A DNA stretch of 64,000 nucleotides, taken from NCBI GenBank assembly GCA_028622995.1, contig JAJQJQ010000026.1, forward strand, positions 1,116,001 through 1,180,000, written 5' to 3'. This DNA is from Panagrolaimus kolymaensis. Taxonomy: Eukaryota; Nematoda; Chromadorea; Rhabditida; Panagrolaimidae. Positions within the stretch are counted from its first letter, which is position 1, and each line of letters opens with the position of its first letter. The notes beneath the pieces were generated by a model. The model ran no database searches and was not told the DNA's origin. It saw nothing but the letters and a program-made list of their open reading frames with translations. This document shows positions 33,090-45,514 of the stretch, piece after piece. The translations under genes and the position numbers were made by a program.

Positions 33090-35591
33090 TTATAAAAGGT
33101 TTTGGTGGACGCGATGAGTGATTTTTACCCTTGTCTTTTTCCTTTTGACCAGTTGAAAATCCAGCTGTTTCTTAACCTCGCAAAAATTTTTATGCTCAGA
33201 TAATGGTAATGTTTGTTTAACTATCCCAGTTTTATCAGATTCGTGTGACAAGTTGTTCACGTTTACACACCCAAATGATTTACGACCTAACGCAACAACT
33301 TCTTCAAATGTTTTTCTATCAGGTGCTAAAGCTAACAAAACAGCAAGCATCCAATGTGGATCCTTTTCAAAAGCATTAGTTCCAATGAGAATATCTTCAC
33401 TAAGGTTGGAAACAACTACGAACTTAACGATTTTACTAGGACACGATCCCCATTGTATCGGTATTTGAACACATCCAATAACTTCCAATGCTCCACCACC
33501 CGCAGGTATAAGATTGATGTCCAAGTCTTTGGAACCCTTAACTTTTTCCATGCCTCGATTTTTAGGATCAGTACGATCAAATATCTCTTCAAATACTTTA
33601 GAACTCATAACAGATGTTGCAGCGCCAGTATCAAGTATAGCTTTAAATTCTAACCCATCTAGCAAAACTTCCATACTTGTAAGCTTTCCGAATAACCCCG
33701 GGATTTTCTTATGCCCTTTGCTGTTTCCTGGCTCAACCGTCAAAACTTTTCCTTCGTTGAGTACTTCCATTTTTTGTTTAACTAATTGGATAGGAGCTTG
33801 ATGTGTGTTCCCATTATTAGAAGAAGCGGTGCACGCACTTGCATAATGTCCGGGTTGTTTACACTTATAACATGGAAAATTTGGTGAACGACTTACATTG
33901 CGGTCATTTTGAAAGGAAGTTGGTCGATTTACATTACGATCATTTTGGAATGAAGGTGGACGATTAAAAGTATTATTTCCATTCCTTTGTTGGAATCCCG
34001 TTTGTTGTGGATAACTTCGCTGTTGGTTGCCATTGTAAGCAGGTCTTGGAGTATACGTACTTTTACAAGCAACTTCGGTGCTAAGAACAAGTTCTTTCAA
34101 AGCATAATAATCAAGGTGGCCATTAGGTATGATAATAGAATGAAAGGCTTTATTGCTATCTTCTTGAGCAACCCGGAAAAGGATGGTTTTCAACTCTTCA
34201 TTTCCTTCACTAGTTTTTCCTACGAAAGCTTCGATTACCTTATTCTCAACAATAGCAAGAAAATCCACATAACTTTGACCCTGGTTTTTATGCATGCGAT
34301 TAAGTTCAGCACGAGCAGTATAAGTGGTAACTGAATTCTCAGAACCTAAAGAATTTAACAAATGTTGGACAACCTTTTCATAATTTCTCGTTTGTGTCAT
34401 GATGTTGTATAAGCGTTGTTGTAAGACTGGTGGCAAATAATTAACAAGCAACTCAGTTTTTCGTTCGTCATAAATACCTTTTCTTTCTGTTGCAATGTCA
34501 AAGGAGAATAAATATCTTTGCAACTCTGCTCGAGTTTTCCCATGGAAATCTTTTGGCATCGGCCATCCTTGAATTATTTCATTGTCCCTTTTTGGATAAA
34601 TAGGAGGTGACTCACCTTGTTGTGACGACGTCTGACCATTCCTTGCTTGTTGCCCATACGAAGAAGTCTTCATCGACGGAGTCTGAAAAGGATTCAATTC
34701 GACTTTAAGTGTATCGCAATTGTTAGACATACCCTTAACATCAGCAGCTTCAGATAACATTTTAACTTGTTTCTTAAGTTCAGCGATTTCTGCTTTATCA
34801 CTTGCATCAACAATACGTTGTTTCGTTTCAGCAACAGTTGCTTCATTTTGACGACGAGTTTCTTCCGTTGGATCATTAAGGAGATCATCTTCATACGTAG
34901 GCGTCGTCATTTCAATGGTTGAATGTCGAATCTGTTCCTGAAAAGAACGCAATTTACTACAAAGTTCCAAAACGTTATTACACCCAAAAGACGCGATACT
35001 TCGTTGTTCAAACGCATTCAAATTAGCTTTAGTTTGATCAAGCCTTTCAAGACTTTCTTGGAGAATCTGGTTCTCATTTTCGAGGTAAACGCTATACTCA
35101 TTAAGCTTACGATACTCAACTTTACATTCAGACATATCAGTTTCAAGCAAGGTGTACTTATGGATACCTTCTCGAACCATGTTCCCAATCTTTGCAGCCT
35201 CCTGAACAAGTAATTGTTCCACCGCTTGCATTATCTCATCAGGTACCCCATGTAACACTTTTTGTTTCATAGCAGCTAAAGCTTCGTTTGCTTTCACCAC
35301 ATGAACAGAAAGTTTATCAAGACCTTCTTTACAACCTTCGATGAAACTATCAACTTGCATTTGTAATGCTTTATTATCATCTTCCGTACGAGTTGCAATG
35401 GCTTCTGCATCATTATCCCCAATTTGTTGATGTTCCTCCACTGTGGGACTTGCAACAACATTTTCACCATCCCCAACAGTAAAAATTCCTCCGGCAGTAT
35501 AAATACCACTAGAGCCAGTGGGCCCTCCATGTCGTATGTGGGCGACGGTGGATGGGGAAGAGGAAGCAAAAGCTTTACTTGAGGAACACAT
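33090..35591 (-). CDS. Gag-protease of Ty3/Gypsy element
   Basis: 833 residues. The start codon (35591) lies inside the 5' LTR, so about the first 20 residues are LTR-encoded; the next Met is about 75 residues on. The N-terminal half has coiled-coil-like stretches (residues about 75-300). A capsid-like region lies at about 330-530, including WPMPKDFHGKTRAELQRYLF. A CCHC zinc knuckle (CYKCKQPGHYASAC) is near 571-584, preceded by an Asn/Arg/Phe-rich repeat (RPPSFQNDRNVN and variants). An aspartic protease active site (ILDTGAATSV) is near 652-661. Gag would form the particle and protease would process it. The frame ends at 33090-33092, overlapping pol in the -1 frame. Confidence 0.93.
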   Translation of the reverse strand: MCSSSKAFASSSPSTVAHIRHGGPTGSSGIYTAGGIFTVGDGENVVASPTVEEHQQIGDNDAEAIATRTEDDNKALQMQVDSFIEGCKEGLDKLSVHVVKANEALAAMKQKVLHGVPDEIMQAVEQLLVQEAAKIGNMVREGIHKYTLLETDMSECKVEYRKLNEYSVYLENENQILQESLERLDQTKANLNAFEQRSIASFGCNNVLELCSKLRSFQEQIRHSTIEMTTPTYEDDLLNDPTEETRRQNEATVAETKQRIVDASDKAEIAELKKQVKMLSEAADVKGMSNNCDTLKVELNPFQTPSMKTSSYGQQARNGQTSSQQGESPPIYPKRDNEIIQGWPMPKDFHGKTRAELQRYLFSFDIATERKGIYDERKTELLVNYLPPVLQQRLYNIMTQTRNYEKVVQHLLNSLGSENSVTTYTARAELNRMHKNQGQSYVDFLAIVENKVIEAFVGKTSEGNEELKTILFRVAQEDSNKAFHSIIIPNGHLDYYALKELVLSTEVACKSTYTPRPAYNGNQQRSYPQQTGFQQRNGNNTFNRPPSFQNDRNVNRPTSFQNDRNVSRSPNFPCYKCKQPGHYASACTASSNNGNTHQAPIQLVKQKMEVLNEGKVLTVEPGNSKGHKKIPGLFGKLTSMEVLLDGLEFKAILDTGAATSVMSSKVFEEIFDRTDPKNRGMEKVKGSKDLDINLIPAGGGALEVIGCVQIPIQWGSCPSKIVKFVVVSNLSEDILIGTNAFEKDPHWMLAVLLALAPDRKTFEEVVALGRKSFGCVNVNNLSHESDKTGIVKQTLPLSEHKNFCEVKKQLDFQLVKRKKTRVKITHRVHQNLL
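35512..35529 (-). other. Primer-binding site of retrotransposon
   Basis: Directly after the 5' LTR the minus strand reads TGGAGGGCCCACTGGCTC. TGG complements the CCA end of a tRNA, as expected for a PBS, and no spacer is present. The matching tRNA was not identified. The PBS is translated as part of gag. Confidence 0.7.
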
Positions 35592-36014
35592 AAGTTTTCT
35601 TATATGGGTTCAACAATCACAATTAGCACAAATTACAAATACAAAGATCAATTAAACTTACAGATAAGTCAGAAGCCCAAAGATCAGCAAGAAGACACAC
35701 CAAGAAGTTTATATAAGAGTTTTTATTATTACTCAACAACAATAACAACACAATAATCTAATAATCAAATTAGATTCCAAAGCTTTGAGTTGAGATAAAC
35801 AGGAGACTTGATTTGATTTCTAATTGAATTCCAATTTGAGTTTTTGATTGAGTACCAAAATTGATGTGTAACAGCAGAGAAGTAAGTAAATAAGGAAATT
35901 GAAAAAAGCAGGAAAGAGTTTTGGCATTAAGCATATAAGACCATAAGTTCAGGGGAAGATTGAGTTTGAATGGAGAAGATGAGATTGAAGGGCTGAAGGA
36001 GTCTCCATATGACA
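35530..36014 (-). repeat. 5' LTR (minus-strand sense), promoter and gag start
   Basis: 485 bp, the partner of 28288-28772. A TATA box (TATATAA, minus strand) is at 35709-35715, so transcription should begin near 35680 and U3 would cover about 36014-35680. The gag ATG (35591) is therefore inside the transcribed R/U5 part. Confidence 0.93.
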
Positions 36015-38282
36015 TCTTGAGTTTTTGAGGCTATTTAGAAAAAAAACGAAAACGAAATAAGTTGGCGATTGACAACAACTTTGAAGGCTCATAGAGGCAT
36101 AGGCGGATTGAGACTCTTTTTTATTCTCGACAATTGACAGATAAGTGGTTGTTGGCCCCCGGACTTCCTTCCCTCTTTCCATTTCGAATATAATACATAT
36201 ATACGTGTAAAAAAAGCCATACTATTCTCTACTTTGCTTGCTTATGGTTGAGTTGGGATCACGTCTTCGTTATTCTTTATTTTTGTTTAAATGTTCAAAA
36301 AACTCATACAATGGAAAAAACTTTTTCTTTTTTTGTCTAAAAAAAGTGTTATATCTGACAACTTTTACTTTTATTCTTCTTTTCATATTAAAAAACACTT
36401 GCACTTTTATAATGGTATCATTGGCTGGCTTTAAAAAGTTGCTTTTTGTAGTTAAAATATTAAAAATATATTCTCACCTTAGATAAATTTATTTTAAAAA
36501 TAGTAAATTGGACATTCGCTGCAGTCACATGGCTTTTTTATTATTTTTTTTCTTGGTTCGTGTTTTAAAATACCAATATTTTTTTTTTCTTTCTTTCACT
36601 TTCTTTTTCGGGTGATATATAAAGTTCCGTGTTTTTAATATATTTTTTCTTTTTCTTCTTTTTTCCCAACCATAAACTTCCTGGTTTATTTTGCAACAAA
36701 AAAAATGTGGCGACAACACAGTGTTTTAATGAAGAAAAAAAAGAACCCAATTTAATAAATACTTCCATGCAACCTTTTTTTTTATTCCAACCTATTAAGG
36801 GAAATACATTTTTTTGCTGCTTTTTTTTTCAAAATTGTTTTAAAAAAACTCTTTTTTTAACAACTACTACTTACAGATGCTGCTATGTGTATTTTTTCTC
36901 TCCTTCTTTTTTCTTCTGAATAAAAAAATAAACGTGTAAGAGAGGGATGTATGTTGAATGTTGCCTTGTCTTGTCTTCTCGTCCAACATTTTCTCTTTCA
37001 TTTCCTTTTTTCCCTTTTAAAGTCTGGCAACAGTAGTAACGTAGTTCATGCGCAGCAATTTGTTCTTAGTTGGAGCTTCCTCTTCTTCTTTCTTGTGTTC
37101 GCGTGTCTCGAACAACTTTGTCGTCGTTGTCCTTTTTTTTTGTTCAGTTCATCAGAAACACAACATTTATTTTTATTTTTTAAGGCAATATGTGTTGGTT
37201 TTCTTCTTCTATCATTCTTCTCGCTCTTTTTTTCATTTTGGTTCTTTATTTTTTACGGACAAGGAAGAAAACAAAACAAAAAAATAAAGAAGACACACTT
37301 TTTTCTTTTTTATTCAATTTTTTTCTCTCTTTTCTGCCAACTGTTTCTTTTTTTGAGTGGAAAAATAAGTTTAACAAAAAAAATTGCCGACTTTTTTCTT
37401 CTTCATTCTTTTGTCTTCCCTTGTGATGCCTTCTTAATTTTTTTCCTTTTTCTTTTTAAGCTTGAAGAGACGTTTTTTAAGTTTAGTTTTAGTTTTATCG
37501 AATGCCCAATTTATTATTTTGTTGGGTACTCTTTTTGTTTTTTCTGCACCAGACAATTACAAAAAAAGAGAAAATACGTCTGCGCTTTGATCTTATCATC
37601 ACGAGTTTTATTTTTTACACATTATAAAAACAAATTGTTTGTATTTGTTTATCCCAGTTTATTTTTGATGTTGTTTTCCATCTAAAAAAGCATCTTTTTG
37701 CTAATAATGTTAAATCCTTCCTTCCTTATTTATTTTTTTTTCTTTGCTACCGTATAAAGCTTGTAAAGTAAATTATTAACTTATTTATGTAATTTTTTTT
37801 ATGCGCGGCGACACCATTTAATAATACTTCTTTTTTTGCCATATTTTTTTCTTATTTGCCAAGAAAAGTAACAGCATATTATTTTAATTTAAAGTTTTTA
37901 TTTACGTATGCCGCCACCTATTTTCACGTTTTATCGCGCCTCCTTCCTATTTTTTTAAATTTTATATTTTGACTTCCTTTAAATGCCTGTTTTTTAGGGG
38001 CAATCAAAGCCGAACACAAATTTATTTTTTTCTTATTATTTAACCAAAAGAAGAAACGAAAATTTTATTATTTTGTTTTTGGCCAGTAACCATTATTTGT
38101 ATTGTTTGTATGGTATATTATGCAGTGTAATTTACTTCAATTCAAACGCGAAACAATATAAAAACACTACTCTTTTGTATTAATATTTACTGACCAGATT
38201 ATTTATTTTTTGTAAATTTCTGGTCCGTATTTAAAAGCCTTCCATTCTTTTTTAATATTTTGCGCTTTGTCGCCTGCCGAAT
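36015..38282. other. Intergenic; upstream of ETS gene
   Basis: Starts with the right TCTT target-site copy. The rest is T-rich low-complexity DNA. The 244-codon frame at 36951-37685 is Phe/Leu/Ser-rich and lacks a domain; it is judged accidental. The ETS promoter, and possibly non-coding 5' exons, should lie here. Confidence 0.5.
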
Positions 38283-41200
38283 ATGAAAAGATATTTGGCG
38301 TGGAATAGAAGTGAACAAGTTTGTCCAGCAATTGCATCAAGTCCTCCACCGTCAGCATTTGCTGGTGTACCATCATTTAATTTGAGCGGTATAACTTCGT
38401 GTCCTTCCATTGCCGCAACAGCGACAACGAATTTTTTTACTCAAACTGATACCACAAATAATTTATTATCAAGCGTATTAGCTGCAGCTCAAGCTCAATC
38501 AGATTCAACCATAAATTCCGCTACCGCAGCAGCTTTTCTTGAACAACATCAAAACAATACAGCTAAAACTTTTTTGGGACCAGACAATCCACTAAATTCT
38601 TTAACCCCACATTTATCTCAGGTTACCAACACGTCTGCTTTAAATCGACATCAGCCGCAATTGTCGGCAGCTGCGGCGGAATATTTGTTAGCTGCTGCTG
38701 CATTTGCAACAAATACATCACAATTATCATGCCCACCATCTTCTAATACCCCTTCATATTCGCAGCCTCTAACACCTTTACAACAACCCCAAACGCCTCA
38801 ACAACAATTTGATTCATTATTAATTCAATATAATCAAGAACAACAACAAAATTTTCAACGTCAAAGTGCTGCAACCACTGCAGCTTTAGTTGCGGCATTA
38901 CAGCAACGTCATCAGCAGCAACAAAATCATGAAATCTTACAACAGCAACAAAAAATTATTGCCGCTGAAAATGACCAACGTTTAGCAAACAACAATTCCA
39001 TTAATGGAAATAATAATAGTATTGACCTCTTTGCAACAACACCAAATGGTGACAATAATACCAACACCGCCACGGCTGCATCGATAGTTGCACAATTTTC
39101 ATCATCAAATACAACAACAACAACCAACTCAATTCCGCGTGGAAATGACGGACCGTTAGCAAACAATGCATTAGCAAACGTATGCGCAGCAGCAGCAGCG
39201 GCGGCGGCAGCGGCAGTAACGGTCAACGCTCAGTCCACCATCGACAATAATAACATCGGCGACGGTCCTTCATCAAACACGTCAACAACAAATATTGTAC
39301 AGCCGCCGCCTCAACAGCATAACGGAAAACCATCGACCCCAATAATTTTAAATTCTTCTTTAACCGCTGCTAACTCAATTCTTAGCAATCCACCATCAAT
39401 CGATTCTCGAAACAATAATAATAATAATTCATTTTTATCACCACAACATTCAAGCGCATTTCAACTTGTTTCACCTCTTTCAAATCAACAACAACAAAAT
39501 CAAAATAGTGTTGGAGGAATCAATTTTTTTAACCATCATTTACAAAATCAAGTATGCGTTTTTTTATTTTTAACCCTTTCCCCGCTATTTTTTTTTTCAT
39601 ACATATTATTTATGAGTATAAATCATTAAAATGTTTTTTTTAACTCTTTTTAATATTTTCTTTTTTCAGAATCTATCATCATTAAATAATCCCCAAGAAG
39701 CTTTACAACAACATCAACAACTACCACACTCTTCTGCAACAACTTCTGCCCAGCAGCAACAACAAGCATTAACACTGGCGTCAACGCTTTCAGCCGCAGC
39801 AGCGGCAGCTTCTTTGCCATTCCAAGCCCCATCTAATTCGTCAACGACATTTTCATCGTCGTCTCCTTTTCACCACCAGCAACAACAGAACATACAACAG
39901 CAGCAACAGTCAACGCAGGCGGTGCCTATGGGGCTTTCACAGCAGCATCACAACCAACAGCAGACGACGACACACGAAGGAATAGGAATACAACTCCAAC
40001 GACAACAACATCCATCGCCCATGAACCAAGCGGCTGCCGCTGCTGCTGCATTATATCCGCAGCTCATGTGTTTGCCTGCATTACTCGATCATTTAGGACC
40101 TCATATATTGCGTTCACACATGAATTCAACCCAATTAAAACCTATTCCAAATAATCAAAAGGTTGATTTAGCTGGGTTTCGAAATAAAGAACCACAAGAA
40201 TGGGTTATGGATGATGTATTAGCTTGGATATTAGATGTTGCAAGAAGGAATCATGTGGCTGTAGAAAATATAAGCATGCATAAATTTGCAACTTTTAATG
40301 GCCCAAGATTATTATTAATGAATGAACAAGCTTTTTTGGATCGTGATCCTCAATATGGTTCATTACTTTTTAATGAATTTAGAAAACTTGTTAGTGGTGA
40401 GTAATTTTATAATTTAAAAAAAATAAATTTTATTTTTATCAAATTAAAAAATTGTGAACATTAAAAAAATTTATGCATGCAGTAATTCATTTTTTGGTAA
40501 TTGTTTTACACAGTTATGGGTGTAGCCTGTTTTTGTTTATTTTTTTTTGGTTTTAATCAAACAAAAAATTTGGTTCAGCAATACCTATTTGTTTTACCTT
40601 CATTTTTTTATCAAACAAACGTTCATAGTTCATTTTTTTGTCCAAATAAAAAAACATTTTAAAGTAAAATGGCGTAAAAAAGTCAATACTTTGCTGGTTT
40701 CCTATTTTTTCTTTTTTATTTCTGTTCTTTGCAATCGAGAGCAAAAAAAAGGCGACAAGATAAAAACCCTCTATGGTTGTGTTAGAGTTAGAGAAAATGA
40801 GGGCAGCTTAGTCGCCTTCCTTGTTTTACATATAAAAAAAGTTAGTTTTGTTGAATAAAAAAAAATTGGTGTGCGTGTGTATGTATGTATTTGATAGCGA
40901 CAGAGACGAGAAATTCATCATCATTATTCACCACACCACTTAATACATTTTTCATAGTTGTTTACTTTTTTATATTTTTTGTTCAATTACCTAATCGATA
41001 AAAAAAATTCAAAAAAATAATAGAATGGCTGAAAACAATTTGTTTGAGAGAATCAGTCAATCAAAAATAGATAGCACATCATTTGCGAACGTTAAAAAAA
41101 TAAATAAGAGAATGCAAAAAATCTTTTTTTAATGCTAAGTAAAACAAATAATAAATAACATTTTTATCTATCGTTTTTTAGAAGACAATCTTATTGACGA

Positions 41201-42694
41201 ATGGATGAGATCATCATACAAAACTGAAGCATCTGAAGAAGATTCAAGACCAAGCACAAGTCGAGGATTGCCATTTGAAATTAAGCAACCTTCTTCCCAT
41301 TCATCCTCATCTTCACAATCTCATAATAATCATTTTAATGGTTTCTTAGGAATTAATTCTCCCATTTCACCTTTAATTCAAAATACATTAAATCAACATG
41401 CAGCTGCCGTTGCAGCAGCCGCCGCCGCTTCAGCTGCATCTCAGCAATTTTTAAAACCACCCACTGCAGCTTCATTAAATAATTTACATCATCGTACACC
41501 TCCTCATCAACAACAACAACACCAGCAACAACAACATCAACTTTCTGCAGCTCAAATAGTTGCAGCTGCACAGAATTCATTATCAAATAATGGTAATTCA
41601 ACAACAACTTCTTATGATTCTCGAGGTATGTTTTTAGTTATTTGCAACAGCAGCTAAAAGTATTTAAACTTTGACTTTTTACTTACTTTCTTTTTATTTT
41701 TTTTTCATGCTTAATTAAATTTTTCTTTTTACACAACAATTTTGACGGTTGAAAAAACTTTTTCTTAATTCAAAAAAATTCTTTCTTTTCGATTTCCTTT
41801 TTATAAATTTGAAAAGTGGGAAATTTTTTTTATTACATTTAAAAAAACAGAGCGACAAAACAAAACAAAAAAGTAGCCATATATTTTTTTATTTAAATAT
41901 TAAAATAGGGAAGCACTAAATTAAAAGGAACATCGTCATGCACATTTTTGAAAAAATAAAAAAGCATTATTTAAAATATTTTTTAAGTCAATGTTATTAG
42001 TCTTTAATTTTTTTATTTGAGACATTTTAAAGAAAAAGCAAGAAAATAGATTAACCTTAAAAATTGTTATTTAATTTTGATATTGACAACAAAATAATTT
42101 TTGCAGGCGATCATTCATTTCATGGAGTTACCAGCTTAAGAATAAAGAAAAATAAAGATGGAAAGCCGCGAAAGAGATCGCAACATACAAAAGGAAATAA
42201 ATTATGGGAATTTATTCGTGAAGCTTTAAAAGATCCATGCACTTGTCCTTCAATCGTGAGGTATGGAAATTTGAAAAAAGTTCAAATTATGTTTATCAAA
42301 AAATTATTTAAATTTTTTAGATGGGAAGATCCCGTTGAAGGTGTATTCAGAATAGTGGAATCTGAGAAACTTGCACGTTTATGGGGCGATAAGAAAAATA
42401 ATCAAAAGATGACTTATGAAAAATTGAGCAGAGCTATGAGGTATTTTTTTATTATTTAATCTCATTTTTTCTTACTGTAGCTTATAGAAAAAAATTAAAG
42501 CTTTAATTAAATGTTTTCCATTTTTTAGAACATATTATGAAAAACAAATATTAGTTCCTGTGCCAAAAACCGGTTTATATCCCAAAAAATTAGTATATAA
42601 ATTTGGTCCTGGTGCTCATGGATGGTGTGTTCCTTCTCACATAGTTGCGGCTTCTCATGCGTCAATAAGAATGGATCCCATGGATACTTCTTGA
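38283..42694 (+). CDS. ETS transcription factor with Pointed/SAM domain (ESE/ELF3-like)
   Basis: Six exons: 38283-39551, 39670-40396, 41182-41625, 42107-42260, 42321-42440, 42529-42694, giving 959 residues. A long N-terminal half is rich in Gln, Asn, Ala, Ser and Thr, with poly-Ala near 300-310 and many poly-Gln runs. A Pointed/SAM domain lies at about 589-663 (EPQEWVMDDVLAWILDVA ... SLLFNEFRKLV). After a second low-complexity region comes a basic stretch (KKNKDGKPRKRSQHTKG) and the ETS domain at about 844-935: LWEFIREALKDP, GVFRIVESEKLARLWGDKKN, MTYEKLSRAMRTYYEK, KLVYKFGPGAHGW. KLSRAMRTYY is recognition helix 3. SAM plus this ETS sequence is closest to the ESE/ELF3-EHF subfamily, which regulates epithelial genes. 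A nuclear regulator; the direct nematode ets orthologue is not assigned. Earlier 5' exons are possible. Confidence 0.9.
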
Positions 42695-45514
42695 ATATTC
42701 TTATAGAATTTCTTTTTCTCTCTTCTTTTCAAGGTTAGTCATAGCTTAATTTTTAAATCTCAATGCGTCATTTTTTAAGCAGTATAATTTTTTTTAGATT
42801 TTTATTCCTACGGTACAAAAATAGTCTTCTTCATATTCTTTACCGGTTAGATTTCAAAATTAGTGGACCTCATAATTTTGCTTAATCATGTTTCAAACCC
42901 TCCTCTTTTATTTTTCCATTGTACAAAGATGCATGCAGAAAGCTGTAATCATTCACGATCATCATTTATAATACTTATTATTTTTCTTGAAAAAAGCCCC
43001 AGTGAAAACATTTTTATTATTATTTAAACGGGTTTCATCTAACAACGAAAAAAATACTGAATGAAAATTTTATAAAATTTGTATCCATTTTTTTCGAATT
43101 TTAACAACCAAAAAAAAGTACAAACAAAGTAAATGATGTGTGTTGCAGTTTTGTCAGTCACCTTCAAAAACATTGAAATCCCAGCATTCTTATTCTTTAT
43201 AGTTATTATTATTTCTTCATAATTTAAATATTTTATATTTTTGTCATTTTTTGTACTCTCCTTGTCTTATTTTTATATTAAAATGTATTTCATAAAATAG
43301 ACTAAACAGACACATTCCTTTATTGAAAATGTATTTATCCTTTTGTGCGTAGTTTGTTAATTTTTTTTCCTTTTCATGGGTTTTAGCTATTTCCGTTTTT
43401 TATGGGGTTGAAAGTCTTCAAAAAATTAAACAGGGTACATAACAAAAAATAAAATACGATTTACCTTTTTTTCGATACAAAAAAATACATTTATGTTTCA
43501 AACTTTACCAGAATTTTTTATATTGTTTTTTAAAATTTTATTTTTTATTGCACCGGTTATTCATTTTTTTTTCTTCAAGTTTTGCTTTCGATTTTAGGGT
43601 GCAAAATAAAAATTGCACGCTTTATTCTGTCAGTATCTCTCTCAATTTTTTATTGTCACTCCCAAGCATCGAAGATTCGCGCATTCAAATTGTATTTTTT
43701 ACTTTATTTTTTTTCATTGGCATTGTAATTTAAATTTTATTTTACTTTTTCTTTAAGTTGTTAATTATTTATATTGTAAATTAATTTAGGTTTAACAAAA
43801 AAGAAGAGATTTCCGCATTCTTGCCGACGTATTTTTTAAAACTGTGTTTTTTAAAGCGTCGCATTTTTTTTTATTATGTTCAACGAATTATTTTTTTTTG
43901 TGATTTTAATTTTGATTTTTTGAGAAAATGTGTGTACATAAACTTATTTATAAAATACATAAAATATAATTTAACCGTATTTCAAAGTACATATAAAAAA
44001 ATGAGATGAGATTGAAATTTTGAATATCAAAGAAAAGATTTTTTTACAAATAATTTATACGAGCCATTTTTTGTGTGGTCTCAACTTCCATATTTTTTTC
44101 TCTTTTTTAAACCTCTTTTAATTAACTGCAACGAATTATTTTATCCATGTGACTAAATAAAAATTAAATATAAATATAAATTTATATTTTTATTGGTTAT
44201 GACAATCTTTTCTTAGAAAAAAACAACAACGAGAAAAACAAAACTATTATAGAAGTTTTTTTTATTTTGAATAAATTGAGTTTTTTATTAAAAAAATGTC
44301 ATCACTCTCGACGAGTCTCTTTTCTTTCTTCTTTTCCCTTTTCACATTTTTTTTCGTTTCTCGCTAAACTAATTGATAAAAAAGAAATAAAGAAAGCACG
44401 TGCCTTGCCAACAACGACAGCGACACAGCAGGCAGAAAAAAAAGAAGCTTGCTAATGCCATTTTTTAAACTTCATTGAAAGACGAAGAAAAAAAAGAAAA
44501 TTTGTCTAAAATAAAAATTCATCGATGAACGTCAAACGCAGTCTTTTCTTTCCGCCAGCGCTTTTTTCCTTTCAAAAAAAGAAAGAAAAAAATTAGAAAC
44601 TAAAGTTTAAGTTTTTTTTTGTCGTTGGATGAATTGGAATTTTAAACATTTGCTTGTCCTCAATCTTTCATTCAATCAAATTGGAAGAAGAAGAAATCTA
44701 AAAATATAAAATCACAATGGATTTTAAAAAAAAGAAAGAGAAAAAGATAAAGTGCAATGCTAGATTAGTGATGGATGCCGCTTTTTTTTCAAATCAACCA
44801 ATAACGTGCATTTTCTAACATTAAGAAACAGTGAAGTTTGCTAATAATAATTTTTTGTTTTATCTTTTTTTATTAAAGGTTAAACCAAACCACAAATAAA
44901 ATGAAATTTGTGTTCTGTTTCCGAGGGGACTTATTTTACTTGCACTTGAGTACAAATTAAAAATCTTTGCAAAAGATAACAAAAAATTCAACAAGGAAGA
45001 GATTTTTACATTCTTTTTTATTTATAATTTAAAAAAAAAAGATTTTGTTTCTAAGTAATCTGAATGAATAAAGATTGATTCTTCTCCTTTTTTAGTAAAT
45101 ATAATTCAACAGCAACGATAAAAAAAAGCTGCGATGAAGTGAAAATAAAATGCAATAAAAAAAGCTTCCTTTTTCTTCTTTTCTAAGAAATAATTTTATC
45201 AGCAACAAAAATATAGAGATTCTATTTATTTAGTTTTTATTTTTCTTTGACATTGAAAAAATATTGAAATTTACTTTATACATAAATACACATACACCAT
45301 CGTCAAGATAATAATTATAAAAAAAGCCCATACGATATTTGTCTTTTTTTAATCGTACATATTTATATTTAAAAAACAGTTACTACCGTATACAGAAAAT
45401 AGCAAGGCAAAAAAAAAAATGGATGAAAAAGTAGTGCAAAGGCAAAGTTTGGGATTTTTGGTACATATTTATTTACAACAACGGAAAAAAAGCCTCAAAA
45501 TGATGAAAGTTTAG
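42695..45514. other. Convergent 3' spacer, ETS and DRAM genes
   Basis: About 2.8 kb, AT-rich, holding the 3' UTR of the ETS gene and that of the DRAM-like gene. AATAAA signals are frequent but cannot be ranked. No further gene recognised. Confidence 0.5.

Larger units (their letters stand above)
28288..36014 (-). mobile_element. Complete Ty3/Gypsy LTR retrotransposon
   Basis: The 7727-bp element is read on the minus strand. Two 485-bp LTRs (28288-28772 and 35530-36014) begin and end TG...CA and appear identical by eye. The direct repeat TCTT flanks the element (28284-28287 and 36015-36018), a 4-bp target duplication. In element order it has 5' LTR, TGG primer-binding site, a gag-protease frame, a pol frame in RT-RNase H-integrase order, a purine tract and 3' LTR. 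RT-RNase H-IN order, DD35E and a GPY/F-like motif after integrase place it in Ty3/Gypsy. Both frames are open, so it looks young and possibly active. It lies in a gene-poor region and breaks no gene I can see. Confidence 0.95.

Noticed and set aside
36951..37685. 244-codon open frame on the plus strand
   Set aside because: Nearly all Phe, Leu, Ser and Cys from T-rich DNA; no domain, and composition unlike the real genes here.
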